From Dyadobacter psychrophilus (GTDB lineage: Bacteria > Bacteroidota > Bacteroidia > Cytophagales > Spirosomataceae): DNA of 64,000 bases. Positions within the stretch are counted from its first letter, which is position 1. Each line of letters begins with the position of its first letter. The translations under genes and the position numbers were made by a program. The notes below the pieces were generated by a model, which worked only from the letters and a program-made list of their open reading frames with translations, was not told the DNA's origin and did not search any database. Of the stretch, positions 53,201 through 61,482 are shown one piece after another. The stretch lies in NCBI RefSeq assembly GCF_900167945.1, contig NZ_FUZA01000003.1, forward strand, positions 434,001 to 498,000. The letters are read 5' to 3'.

Positions 53201-54142
53201 ATGACCATATACTGTTATTCCATGCTGGATGAATCGCTGAGAAATAACCTCAGTGAAGCTCTGCAACCCCATCACAACGTCCAGTTTCGCACTGAAACGA
53301 CGACTGAGGAAGAAAGCCTTGCGGCCTTCAAAACAGCAGATTATATCCTCGGCAACCCGCCGGTCGAATGGTTTTCTGACGCTTCCGATAATCTGAAATT
53401 CTGGCAGCTCGATTCGGCTGGATTTGACCAATATGCTTCCGTGACCATTAATGAAAGCGTGAAAGTCGCCAATATGGGCGATTGGTTCGCACGTCCCTGC
53501 GCCGAGTCCATCGTGGGTGGTGTACTTGCATTATATCGCGGTCTGGATACGCTGACATTATTGAAACAAAAGTCGGAATGGATCGGATCGAAACTTCGGT
53601 CGGAGCTCAAAATCCTTTACAAACAAAATGTAGTCATTCTGGGGGCCGGTACGATTGGTTTAGCTGTCAATACAATTTTGAGAGGATTCGGCTGCACAAC
53701 GCATTTAATGGCCCGCACTTCTCGCGAGGCGGACCTGCATAGCAAAGAAGAACTTTTCATTGAGCTGCCTTTTGCGGATCTGGTCATTAACACGCTTCCG
53801 GGAACTGCTCAACATTTTGTTGACCAGACATTCTTTTCCAAAATGAAAGAACGCAGCGTTTACGCAAGCGTAGGCAGAGGCAGCACGACGGACGAAGATG
53901 CCTTGATCGATGTGCTTCAATCAGGTTACCTGGATGGTGCCGTTTTGGATGTCACCGAAATTGAACCTTTGCCCGAAAGCAGTCCGCTTTGGATTATGGA
54001 GAATGTAATCCTGACGCAACATACGGGTGGCGGGCACAGTAACGAGCATATGGGTAAAGTGGATTTGTTCCTTAATAACATTTTTGCAATGGAGAATGGG
54101 GGGAATATTGTCAATGAAGTGAACCTGCGCAAAGGTTATTAA
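53201..54142 (+). CDS. D-2-hydroxyacid dehydrogenase
   Basis: A 313-residue NAD(P)-dependent dehydrogenase. The Rossmann core has VVILGAGTIGLAVNTIL. The catalytic residues appear as YASVGRGSTTDED (Arg), LDVTEIEPLPESSPLW (Glu) and LTQHTGGGHS (His). It should reduce a 2-keto acid to a D-2-hydroxy acid or the reverse; the substrate (glyoxylate, hydroxypyruvate or other) is not visible. It lies 23 bases upstream of galK on the same strand, which suggests co-expression with sugar metabolism. Confidence 0.87.
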   Translation: MTIYCYSMLDESLRNNLSEALQPHHNVQFRTETTTEEESLAAFKTADYILGNPPVEWFSDASDNLKFWQLDSAGFDQYASVTINESVKVANMGDWFARPCAESIVGGVLALYRGLDTLTLLKQKSEWIGSKLRSELKILYKQNVVILGAGTIGLAVNTILRGFGCTTHLMARTSREADLHSKEELFIELPFADLVINTLPGTAQHFVDQTFFSKMKERSVYASVGRGSTTDEDALIDVLQSGYLDGAVLDVTEIEPLPESSPLWIMENVILTQHTGGGHSNEHMGKVDLFLNNIFAMENGGNIVNEVNLRKGY

Positions 54143-54165
54143 GCAATCATCAGATCAGAACATTA

Positions 54166-55344
54166 ATGCAACAATCAGATATAGTAGAAAAAATAAAGGA
54201 AAAGTATTTCCAAAAATTTGGTGAAACATCAAATCCTGAACAAGTAAGGACTTTCCGTTCACCGGGAAGAATTAACCTCATCGGCGAGCATACAGATTAT
54301 AACAATGGTTTCGTGCTGCCGGCCAGTGTGGATAAGGCGGTTTATTTTGTGATTGAGCCAAGGGAAGACGATCAGGTTATACTGCATGCGGCGGATCTGG
54401 ATGAGACTTATTCTTTTTCAATTCAGGATCTTTCCAAACCAGCCCAATCCTGGCCACACTATCAGTTGGGAATTATCGAACAGATCTATAAAAAAGGCCT
54501 CAAAATCGGCGGTTTCCAGACCACTTTTGGCGGGGACGTTCCGGTGGGTGCCGGATTATCCTCCTCAGCGGCATTGGAATGTTGTCTTTTATTTGCTCTA
54601 AATGAATTGTACGACCTCGGATTGGACAGGTTCAGCATTGTAAAAATGTCGCAAAAGGCCGAAAACGAATATGTTGGTGTGCAATGTGGCATTATGGACC
54701 AGTTTGCGTCGGCATTCGGTAAGGAAGAATCTGTGATCCGCCTCGATTGCCGTTCACTGGAATACGAATATTTTCCGTTCCCGATGCAGGACTATCTTTT
54801 AGTGCTTTGTGACACAAGCGTCAAACATTCTCTGGCCAGCTCAGAATACAACACCCGCCGCCAGGAATGTGAAAAAGGCATTGCTATCCTGCAAAAATAT
54901 TACCCGGAGGTGCAGAGTCTGAGAGATGCGACGCCTGAAATGGTGGAAAAGCATCAAGACGAATTGGGAGATGTTGTGTACCGCAGATGCAAGTTCATCA
55001 CGGAGGAGATTCAGCGCGTTCAGGATGCTTGTGATTTGCTCGTGGAAGGAAATCTGGGCGATTTCGGAAAAAAAATGTACGCTACGCATCAGGGACTGCA
55101 ACACGAATATGAAGTAAGCTGCCCGGAACTGGATTTCCTGGTAGACCAAACATTAGCCGATCCTGACGTGCTCGGTGCCAGAATGATGGGCGGAGGTTTT
55201 GGTGGCTGTACGATTAATCTCGTTAAAAAAGAGGCGGTTGACGCTTTTGAACAAAAAATGAAAGCAGCTTATCAGGAAAAATATCATATTGACCTGCCAT
55301 GTTATAAAGTGAAGATCACCACAGGCACGGAAGAGATTATCTGA
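54166..55344 (+). CDS. galK: Galactokinase
   Basis: A 392-residue GHMP kinase that phosphorylates galactose at C1. It has the galactokinase signature PGRINLIGEHTDYNNGFVLP, the ATP loop GDVPVGAGLSSSAALE and the third motif MMGGGFGGCTINLV. The gene is followed after 39 bases by a GalM-type mutarotase. No galT or galE is in the window, so the rest of the Leloir route must be elsewhere. Confidence 0.95.
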   Translation: MQQSDIVEKIKEKYFQKFGETSNPEQVRTFRSPGRINLIGEHTDYNNGFVLPASVDKAVYFVIEPREDDQVILHAADLDETYSFSIQDLSKPAQSWPHYQLGIIEQIYKKGLKIGGFQTTFGGDVPVGAGLSSSAALECCLLFALNELYDLGLDRFSIVKMSQKAENEYVGVQCGIMDQFASAFGKEESVIRLDCRSLEYEYFPFPMQDYLLVLCDTSVKHSLASSEYNTRRQECEKGIAILQKYYPEVQSLRDATPEMVEKHQDELGDVVYRRCKFITEEIQRVQDACDLLVEGNLGDFGKKMYATHQGLQHEYEVSCPELDFLVDQTLADPDVLGARMMGGGFGGCTINLVKKEAVDAFEQKMKAAYQEKYHIDLPCYKVKITTGTEEII

Positions 55345-55383
55345 ACTTGCTAACCATTCTAAGGAAAACCTTTAACCATTGAT

Positions 55384-56523
55384 ATGAAAAAAATATTCCT
55401 TTTACTCACTGCGCTGACCAGCTTTTACCTTTTCAGCTGCTCCAAATCAAACAAAGAAGAAATGATCAGTACGATTTCAAAAGAATCTTTCGGCAAACTG
55501 CCCGACGGCCAGGAAGCAGATCTTTACACGCTTACCAATGCAAAGGGCATGACCGTGAATATTACCAATTATGGCGGCATCATTACCAAATTGACGGCGC
55601 CAGACAAGAACGGCGAGTTTGCAGACGTCGTGCTGGGTTTCGATTCGCTGGCTCCTTACCTGACTGGCCATCCGTTTTTTGGCGCGTTGGTGGGTCGTTA
55701 CGGTAACCGGATTGCGAAAGGGAAGTTCAAACTGAATGATAAGGAATACAAACTGGCCATTAATAATGGTCCCAATGCACTGCACGGCGGCATTAAAGGC
55801 TTTGATAAAGTGATCTGGAAAGCAACGGAGATCAATCAGGATTCGGTTGTGGGCCTTCAACTCGAATATGTGAGCAAGGATATGGAAGAGGGTTATCCCG
55901 GAACATTAACCGTAAAAGTGGTTTACACATTGGATAACGATAATGCATTAACCATTAATTACACGGCTACAACGGACAAGCCAACCGTGGTAAATTTGAC
56001 AAACCACTCTTATTTTAACCTTACAGGTTTAAAAAGAGACATTCTCGATCACGAAATTTCCATCGAGTCGGACAGCATCGTGCCCGTTGACACCACACTG
56101 ATCCCGACCGGAAAGCTGCGTGCTGTGGAAGGAACGCCATTTGATTTCAGGAAGCCAACCAAAATATCCGCTGGTATTAATAAAGTCGAAGATGAGCAGA
56201 TCAAAAACGGCGGCGGTTACGACCATTGCTGGGTGCTGAAACGCTCAGAACCAGGCTTAGTCTTGTTCGCAACAGCAAAAGATCCTGAAAGTGGCCGTAA
56301 ATTGGAAGCGTTCACGACCGAACCTGCCGTTCAATTCTACACAGGCAACTTCCTGGATGGAACATTAAAAGGCAAAAACGCCACCTACGTCAAAAGATTC
56401 GGTTTCTGCCTCGAAACAGAACATTATCCGGATTCCCCAAACCAACCGCAATTCCCATCAACAGTTTTGAACCCGGGAGATACATATAATACAACAACGA
56501 AATATCGGTTCTCAGCTAAGTAA
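55384..56523 (+). CDS. galM: Aldose 1-epimerase, lipoprotein form
   Basis: A 379-residue galactose mutarotase. It begins with a lipoprotein signal (LTSFYLFSC, Cys19), so it should be anchored in the periplasm or outer membrane, as is common in Bacteroidota. The enzyme domain has YGGIITKLTAPDK, GALVGRYGNRIAKGKF, NALHGGIKGFDKVIW and NLTNHSYFNL (catalytic His residues), and FTTEPAVQFYTGN (Glu). It converts beta- to alpha-galactose for GalK. A strong terminator follows. Confidence 0.93.
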   Translation: MKKIFLLLTALTSFYLFSCSKSNKEEMISTISKESFGKLPDGQEADLYTLTNAKGMTVNITNYGGIITKLTAPDKNGEFADVVLGFDSLAPYLTGHPFFGALVGRYGNRIAKGKFKLNDKEYKLAINNGPNALHGGIKGFDKVIWKATEINQDSVVGLQLEYVSKDMEEGYPGTLTVKVVYTLDNDNALTINYTATTDKPTVVNLTNHSYFNLTGLKRDILDHEISIESDSIVPVDTTLIPTGKLRAVEGTPFDFRKPTKISAGINKVEDEQIKNGGGYDHCWVLKRSEPGLVLFATAKDPESGRKLEAFTTEPAVQFYTGNFLDGTLKGKNATYVKRFGFCLETEHYPDSPNQPQFPSTVLNPGDTYNTTTKYRFSAK

Positions 56524-56546
56524 GACTGCGTTCGGATTATTTTGGT

Positions 56547-56602
56547 AAGGGCAATGGCAACAAGACGTGTGAACCGTCTCCCAGTCATTGTCCTTATTTT
56601 TT
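56547..56602 (+). terminator. Terminator of galK-galM
   Basis: AAGGGCAATG (56547-56556) pairs with CATTGTCCTT (56586-56595) with one G-U, with a smaller GAC/GTC pairing inside, followed by ATTTTTT. It begins 24 bases after the galM stop. Confidence 0.8.
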
Positions 56603-56616
56603 AGAATCTTTTTGAG

Positions 56617-56624
56617 TAATTTTG
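56617..56624 (+). promoter_or_regulatory. -7 element TAATTTTG for the DUF4160/DUF2442 pair
   Basis: TAATTTTG fits TAnnTTTG and lies 22 bases before the ATG at 56647, directly after the galM terminator. A TTG is found 26 bases upstream, farther than usual. Confidence 0.45.
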
Positions 56625-56646
56625 ATTTACACACTATGATATATGT

Positions 56647-56949
56647 ATGCCCAAAATCCTGGAATATTTCGGAATTGTTTTCTATTTCTATTCAAATGAT
56701 CACCTACCCATTCATGTACATGTCTCATATAATGAGTTTGAAACTGTGTTTGAGATTTTCTTTGAAGAAGGCAAATTAAAGGAGGTTCGTTTGCGTGACG
56801 TTCCAGGTATTGAAGCCTTACCAGCTGTTCAATTTAAAGAAGCTAGAAAAGTAATTGAAGCTTACGCAGAAGTCATTGTGAATCGCTGGACGGATTTTTT
56901 TGTATTAAAAAAGAAAGTGTCAATTATAAAGATTACGAAGAGGTTATGA
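56647..56949 (+). CDS. DUF4160-family protein
   Basis: A 100-residue protein with the DUF4160 pattern: MPKILEYFGIVFYFYSNDHLPIHVHV (the H-x-P-x-H-x-H element near residues 19-25), then an acidic strand region and a helical end (FKEARKVIEAYAEVIVNRW). DUF4160 genes are often paired with DUF2442 genes and have been proposed as toxin-antitoxin-like modules; activity is not known to me. It overlaps the following DUF2442 gene by four bases (ATGA) and is visibly AT-richer than its neighbours. Confidence 0.82.
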   Translation: MPKILEYFGIVFYFYSNDHLPIHVHVSYNEFETVFEIFFEEGKLKEVRLRDVPGIEALPAVQFKEARKVIEAYAEVIVNRWTDFFVLKKKVSIIKITKRL

Positions 56950-57203
56950 CTTTGACTATTAATGTAACTGCCGCCGAATATCTGTCTGATTATAAAATCT
57001 TGGTCAAGTTCAATGATAGTACACAACAAATTTTGGACTTTGAAGATTTCTTCATTGCAAATCCTCATCCGCAGCATGATATTTACAGGAACAAGGAACA
57101 TTTTAAGAATTTCAAGATAGAAAAAGGAACATTAGTTTGGGGTGAAGATTGGGATTTGATATTTCCTGTTGAACAGCTTCATGCCGGCCACATACAATTT
57201 TAA
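56946..57203 (+). CDS. DUF2442-family protein
   Basis: An 85-residue protein of the DUF2442 type: ITVxxAEYLSDYKILVKFND-like first strands (here AEYLSDYKILVKFND), ILDFEDFF, then HFKNFKIEKGTLVWGEDWDLIFPVEQLH near the end. The family is paired with DUF4160 in many genomes, and is here translationally coupled to it. A role as antidote or partner is plausible but unproven. The pair ends 29 bases before the TrpF-like gene. Confidence 0.85.
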   Translation: MTLTINVTAAEYLSDYKILVKFNDSTQQILDFEDFFIANPHPQHDIYRNKEHFKNFKIEKGTLVWGEDWDLIFPVEQLHAGHIQF

Positions 57204-57232
57204 ATCCCGACGAATTAAAATCATTACCCGCA

Positions 57233-57856
57233 ATGCTTACCAGAACAGTAAAAATCAGCAATGTTACTAATTTGTCCGATGCGCGTTATTGTGCGGGGAT
57301 GGGGGTTGAAATGCTTGGTTTTTCTATTGATGAAGATTCTCCTAACTATATTTCTCCCAAAAAATTCGAGGATATCTGTTCCTGGCTGGCTGGTGTGAAT
57401 CTGATCGCCGAAACCGCACAAACGGATCCTGAGGCTATTATCCAGACCTTGGCAAACTATCCGGTGCATTCTGTGCAGGTGGAAGCGCCTGGCCTTTTGA
57501 ACTACCTAAAAAGTGAATTAAACCTCCCGCTGATACTCAGAATCAGCGTTGACCTATACGAAGCAGACGAAATCAATTCTATCTTGAGTCGCTACGAAGG
57601 AGAAGTGTCGCATTTCCTGCTCGAAAGCGACAACGACGCCGAGTTAACAGAAAACTGGATGCAGGTGCTGGGCAATCTCGCCGGCGAATATCCTATCCTG
57701 AGTGGCTTCGGATTGGATAATGAATATACTGTAAGCGCACTGACAGAGCTTTTTCCTAACATTGGCATCGCATTGCGCGGAAGCGAAGAAATCCGCCCGG
57801 GATATAAAGATTTTGGCAGCATGATGGACATTCTCGAAGCTTTGGAGGAACAGTAA
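57233..57856 (+). CDS. TrpF-like barrel protein with altered active site
   Basis: A 207-residue TIM-barrel protein resembling phosphoribosylanthranilate isomerase. The TrpF N-terminus (KICGxT...DA...G...GF...SPR) appears as VKISNVTNLSDARYCAGMGVEMLGF and SPNYISPKKF, and the end LSGFGLDNEY...RGSEEIRPGYKD matches the TrpF phosphate end loosely. The catalytic Cys is Ser9, and the general-acid Asp region reads FLLESDND. No other trp genes are nearby. It may have a different function, so I give no trpF symbol. Confidence 0.7.
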   Translation: MLTRTVKISNVTNLSDARYCAGMGVEMLGFSIDEDSPNYISPKKFEDICSWLAGVNLIAETAQTDPEAIIQTLANYPVHSVQVEAPGLLNYLKSELNLPLILRISVDLYEADEINSILSRYEGEVSHFLLESDNDAELTENWMQVLGNLAGEYPILSGFGLDNEYTVSALTELFPNIGIALRGSEEIRPGYKDFGSMMDILEALEEQ

Positions 57857-57946
57857 CCTCAAAAACCTCTCTCGTAAGCCAATCTTTTATAGTTCTCACT
57901 AAAAAAATCCGCTCAACACGCCCTTTCGCCGATAATAATTTTCCGA

Positions 57947-57978
57947 TTTGCAGTATCTTGCATTACCTACTACCTTTG
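57947..57978 (+). promoter_or_regulatory. Promoter of the PspC/LiaF operon
   Basis: TTTG (57947-57950), 20 bases, TACCTTTG (57971-57978): an exact match to the Bacteroidota consensus. Transcription would begin near 57985, about 19 bases before the ATG of the PspC gene. Confidence 0.75.
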
Positions 57979-58003
57979 ATTACAAATAAACGCTAAGCTA
58001 ATC

Positions 58004-58636
58004 ATGGAAAAGAAATTGCATCGCATACCTGACCAGGCAGTTTTCGGAGGGGTTGCATCCGGAATTGCTCAATACTTTCAAATTGATGTTGTTATAGTCC
58101 GCGTGCTCTTCGTTGTAATGCTGCTGCTGCCTATTCCGCCTACATTTGGAATGACCGCATTTATTTACATCATTCTGTGGGCAGTACTGCCAACAGGACC
58201 AGTCGAAACGATCTATACAACCAACACATCATTCGATCCAACTCCTCCAAGACCATCCGATCCGGTGTCGGACAAAAAGAAGTCGGACCAGACGGTGATG
58301 ATCCTGGGCGGGGTGCTGATATTTTTCGGAGCTGTGATGCTTATTGATGATTTTCCGGTTTGGTATCAATTCAAAAAATATTTCTGGCCTATCGTTTTGA
58401 TCGCAATCGGTGCGTTTTTGATCCTTCGCCAAAGAGATAAGGAGCATCAAAATAACACAACGGTGTACCCAACAACGCCTCCGCCACCAGTGGATCCAAT
58501 TGCACCAGAGCCCGAACCACAACCATATACACCTTTTACGCCGTCGTCAACGACCACGACCACAACACATTTCCCCGAAGATCCTGAGGCAAAAAGGCCG
58601 GACGATGAGGACGACCAGGTGATCAAAGTGAATTAA
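58004..58636 (+). CDS. PspC-domain membrane protein
   Basis: A 210-residue inner-membrane protein. The PspC domain fills the first ~65 residues (IPDQAVFGGVASGIAQYFQID, then a long hydrophobic span to LWAVLP). A second membrane region follows (about residues 95-145, VMILGGVLIFFGAVMLI..YFWPIVLIAIGAFLIL, a LiaF/DUF5668-like pair). The tail is Pro/Thr-rich and acidic. PspC proteins sense or transmit membrane stress. It is first in an operon with two more LiaF-type genes (48 and 4 bases apart). Confidence 0.88.
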   Translation: MEKKLHRIPDQAVFGGVASGIAQYFQIDVVIVRVLFVVMLLLPIPPTFGMTAFIYIILWAVLPTGPVETIYTTNTSFDPTPPRPSDPVSDKKKSDQTVMILGGVLIFFGAVMLIDDFPVWYQFKKYFWPIVLIAIGAFLILRQRDKEHQNNTTVYPTTPPPPVDPIAPEPEPQPYTPFTPSSTTTTTTHFPEDPEAKRPDDEDDQVIKVN

Positions 58637-58684
58637 TGTTATTGACTTACTATTTTCGGTTTCACAGATTAACCAACCATAGCC

Positions 58685-58870
58685 ATGAACTTTCGAAACA
58701 TTTTCTGGGGAGTTATCCTCATCATTGCCGGATCTCTTTTCTTGATCGAAGAACTGACCTCATTCGATTTTGGCCGCTTTTTTTGGCCGATAATCCTGAT
58801 TACAACAGGTGCACTTCTGCTTTTGCGTAATTATTTGAATTCTGATATTTCCAACCGTTCAAACATTTAA
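58685..58870 (+). CDS. Small LiaI/LiaF-type two-span membrane protein
   Basis: A 61-residue protein with two hydrophobic hairpins: NIFWGVILIIAGSLFLIEELTSFDFGRFFWPIILITTGALLLLRNY. This is the repeated WGxxLIxxGxxxL...WPxxLIxxGxxLL unit of LiaF-TM/DUF5668 domains, here as a stand-alone unit. It probably partners the membrane parts of the genes on each side. It lies 48 bases after the PspC gene and 4 before the next. Confidence 0.82.
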   Translation: MNFRNIFWGVILIIAGSLFLIEELTSFDFGRFFWPIILITTGALLLLRNYLNSDISNRSNI

Positions 58871-58874
58871 AACG

Positions 58875-59924
58875 ATGAAAAACTCACGCGGTATAGTTTG
58901 GGGTGGATTACTGGTTATACTTGGGATGCTCTGGCTTCTCCGGAACATGAACCTCCTGAACATAAACTGGGACGAGGTTCTCCCCTACTGGCCTGTATTA
59001 CTTATAGTTGCGGGAGCATTACTGCTCGCAACCGGTAATGAAAGCCGCGGATTCGGCGGATTGATCGCCTTGCTTATAACCCTTGCCGTATTTGGCGGGA
59101 TTGTCAACAAAACCGACAAAGCCTTTGACCGCCACGCCGGAGACTGGGATTGGAACTGGGACGACGACGATGACCGTCATTTTGGTTACAGGGATCACGA
59201 TGACAACCATCACGACGACAACGACAATGATGATGACGAAGATAAGGACGAAGATTATGAAAACGATCGTGGGAACCGGGACGGCAGCAGGCCCATAAAC
59301 GGCAACTACAAGTATGAAATGGAAGATTTTATCCAAAAAGCTAATTTTCATCTTGAAGGCGGAGCGGGTTCTTTCACTTTGAATGGTAATACACAAAAGC
59401 TGTTTGAAGCCAATACAAAAAGCACAATTGTGGGCTTTTTATCCAACACGTCCATTAACAAACTGGATAATTCTGCGACCGTCAACCTTAAAATGGAGGA
59501 AGGAAATGTGAAGATTAAAAAAGGAGAGATTTCCAATCAGGCTAAAATCCAATTGAATGAAAGGCCGGTCTGGAACATTGACCTGGGAATTGGTGCCGGA
59601 AAAGGTGACTTCGATTTCAGTAATTACAAAGTTGAAAAGCTGAAAGTGAGCACAGGCGTCGCTGATATGGACATTAAAATGGGTGATAAAGTAGCCACCT
59701 CAAACATTGACATTGAAGCGGGCGTTGCTTCCATCACTCTGGAACTTCCACGGTCTGTGGGCTGTGAAATGCATATGGACGGCGCATTGAACGCGAAAAA
59801 CATGGATGACCTGGACAAAATAAGCAACGGACTTTACCGGTCGCCTGGTTATGACAGCGCATCCAAAAAGATCATTATCCACTTTGAAGGCGGCCTGACC
59901 AGCGTCAACATCAGGCGCTACTAA
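58875..59924 (+). CDS. LiaF-like membrane protein with Asp/His-rich linker
   Basis: A 349-residue protein with four short membrane segments in the first ~80 residues (GIVWGGLLVILGMLWLL, WPVLLIVAGALLLATG, GLIALLITLAVFGGIV). A striking acidic linker follows (about residues 92-135), rich in Asp, His, Asn and Glu. From about residue 150 there is a beta-rich LiaF/DUF2154-like domain (LEGGAGSFTLNGN, DLGIGAGKGDFDFSNY, ASITLELPRSVGC). It would sense envelope damage; the linker may bind metal ions. Last gene of the PspC operon. Confidence 0.82.
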   Translation: MKNSRGIVWGGLLVILGMLWLLRNMNLLNINWDEVLPYWPVLLIVAGALLLATGNESRGFGGLIALLITLAVFGGIVNKTDKAFDRHAGDWDWNWDDDDDRHFGYRDHDDNHHDDNDNDDDEDKDEDYENDRGNRDGSRPINGNYKYEMEDFIQKANFHLEGGAGSFTLNGNTQKLFEANTKSTIVGFLSNTSINKLDNSATVNLKMEEGNVKIKKGEISNQAKIQLNERPVWNIDLGIGAGKGDFDFSNYKVEKLKVSTGVADMDIKMGDKVATSNIDIEAGVASITLELPRSVGCEMHMDGALNAKNMDDLDKISNGLYRSPGYDSASKKIIIHFEGGLTSVNIRRY

Positions 59925-59941
59925 TCCCCCTGAAATCAGAA

Positions 59942-59983
59942 ATGAATATCTTTGCAGCCTATCGCAACGATATTCATTTTTTT
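59942..59983 (+). terminator. Terminator of the PspC/LiaF operon
   Basis: ATGAATATC (59942-59950) pairs perfectly with GATATTCAT (59969-59977), followed by seven T (59977-59983). The left arm also contains TATCTTTG (59947-59954), a TAnnTTTG match that may serve the next gene. The ATG at 59942 is part of the stem and not a start codon. Confidence 0.75.
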
Positions 59984-60703
59984 ATGCTCCAAAAAGCCTC
60001 CTGTCTAAGTTTTTTCCTGCTTTTTTTCTCCATAACAAACTTTGCCCAAAAAGCTCAAAAAGAATCTGTTAAGAAAACCACAATCCCGGCAATTGAACAA
60101 ACAATGATTGAACAGGGATTGGTGGACATTCAAAAACTGGATCCGAACATTCAGGTTGAACTCAAATATTCCACAACCGACAACTTTGTAGGAAAAGACG
60201 TTTACGGCGACCTTAACCGCGCTTATCTGCAACCTGAAATGGCAAAGGGACTGGTGAAAGCAAATGCGCTTTTAAGAAAAAATCATCCTGGTTATACATT
60301 GCTGGTTTACGATGCAGCCCGCCCGAATTCGGTGCAGTATGCGCTTTGGGATGCATTGGATAACCTGAAAATCCCTGCAAAAAACAAGAGAATGTATGTG
60401 GCAGATCCCAAGATCGGCTCCAATCATAATTTTGGCTGCGCGGTGGATTTGACTGTTGTTGATAATAACGGAAAACCATTGGATATGGGGACCAAATATG
60501 ATTTCTTCGGCCCCCTCGCCTATCCTCGTTCGGAACAGGAAATGCTGAAAAAGGGAAAGCTCACAATTCAGCAGATCAACAACCGCCAAATCCTCAGAAA
60601 AGTAATGAACCAGGCCGGTTTTGCAACGAATACGACTGAATGGTGGCATTTTGATGGCATGTCCAAAGCCCATGCGCGTGCGAAATACGGCATGATCAAA
60701 TAG
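59984..60703 (+). CDS. VanX-like D-Ala-D-Ala dipeptidase (M15)
   Basis: A 239-residue exported zinc peptidase. The signal peptide (residues 1-21, ending SITNFAQ) is followed by the M15/DdpX core: VELKYSTTDNFVGKDVYG, YDAARPNSVQYALWD, the zinc motif SNHNFGCAVDLT (HxxxxxxD) and TEWWHFD (ExxH). It splits D-Ala-D-Ala in the periplasm, for wall recycling rather than glycopeptide resistance, since no vanH or vanA is nearby. The ATG at 59984 gives a clean signal peptide; the frame also runs to 59942. Confidence 0.9.
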   Translation: MLQKASCLSFFLLFFSITNFAQKAQKESVKKTTIPAIEQTMIEQGLVDIQKLDPNIQVELKYSTTDNFVGKDVYGDLNRAYLQPEMAKGLVKANALLRKNHPGYTLLVYDAARPNSVQYALWDALDNLKIPAKNKRMYVADPKIGSNHNFGCAVDLTVVDNNGKPLDMGTKYDFFGPLAYPRSEQEMLKKGKLTIQQINNRQILRKVMNQAGFATNTTEWWHFDGMSKAHARAKYGMIK

Positions 60704-60704
60704 A

Positions 60705-61424
60705 TTATTCTTGCCTTACTGTGCTGCCGCCGGACGTTTTCTTATCCACGTTCGGATTGCCTTTGTAGCGAACATTGCTGGCGCCGCTGGCATCAACTTT
60801 CAGGAATTCGGAAACGCAAACCCTGGCTGTGCTGGCTCCCGATAATTCAAGATCAGATTCCTGCGTAATAAGGTCAAAAGCATCGAGTTCCGAAGCGCCG
60901 GAAAGATCGCCGTACAGATATTTTCCCTGCCCAAATAAAAACAATTGAGAAGCTCCTGAAAGGTCGAAATTAAAATCCCGTCCCGAACCTTCAAATTCAA
61001 CTTTTGAGGCGCCAGATAACTCGAATTCCAAACCAGGTAAGTTTTCAAAACCTACCAGCTTCGCCTTCACCGCACCCGAAAAATCAACTTTTTGAATATC
61101 AGGCATTGTAATGTCAATGTACATCGGCTCCCGGTGGTTGCGCCACGAATTGTTGTAACGCGCAACCAGCTTTCCCTGTTCTACAAACAGATTCAGATCG
61201 TCCAGATCATTTAGCTCGCCCTTTGCAGTAACGGAAAAGGAACTTCCGGCTTTCACATTGACACGAAAAGCATGGCCCATTTCCAGTTCGTCAAAATTCC
61301 GAAAATCGTAAGTTCTTGTTCCTTCGCCACGCGGCGGAATGTCATCCTGGGAATCGACGTAAACACAGGATTGAAGACCAAAAGCAAGGAGGGCAAGCGT
61401 AAATGAAAAAAGTAATTGTTTCAT
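60705..61424 (-). CDS. GIN-domain (DUF2807) lipoprotein
   Basis: A 239-residue protein with a lipoprotein signal (LALLAFGLQSC, Cys20) and a DUF2807 beta-helix with repeating strands rich in SGAS steps (DLSGASQLFLFGQG, GDLSGASELDAFD, ELSGASTARVC, DASGASNVRYKGN). GIN-domain proteins are common Bacteroidota envelope proteins of unknown function, often near envelope-stress genes. It is convergent with the VanX-like gene (1 base between stops) and divergent from the ECF sigma gene. Confidence 0.9.
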   Translation of the reverse strand: MKQLLFSFTLALLAFGLQSCVYVDSQDDIPPRGEGTRTYDFRNFDELEMGHAFRVNVKAGSSFSVTAKGELNDLDDLNLFVEQGKLVARYNNSWRNHREPMYIDITMPDIQKVDFSGAVKAKLVGFENLPGLEFELSGASKVEFEGSGRDFNFDLSGASQLFLFGQGKYLYGDLSGASELDAFDLITQESDLELSGASTARVCVSEFLKVDASGASNVRYKGNPNVDKKTSGGSTVRQE

Positions 61425-61482
61425 GGCTAATAAATATAATTATGAAATATGGCTAATGAACGCAAATAAGCGCGTTTGGTTA

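Noticed and set aside
54166-56523. Complete galactose operon
   Set aside because: Only galK and galM are present; no galT or galE is found nearby.
59130-59290. Asp/His-rich stretch as a frameshift artefact
   Set aside because: The frame is continuous with recognisable LiaF-like segments on both sides, so the stretch is a real linker of the protein.
59942-59983. ATG 59942 as start of the VanX-like gene
   Set aside because: It lies in a terminator stem, and starting there would bury the signal peptide behind 14 extra residues.
59984-60703. Vancomycin resistance determinant (vanX)
   Set aside because: The protein is a VanX/DdpX-type dipeptidase, but no vanH, vanA or vanRS homologue is nearby, so a wall-recycling role is more likely.
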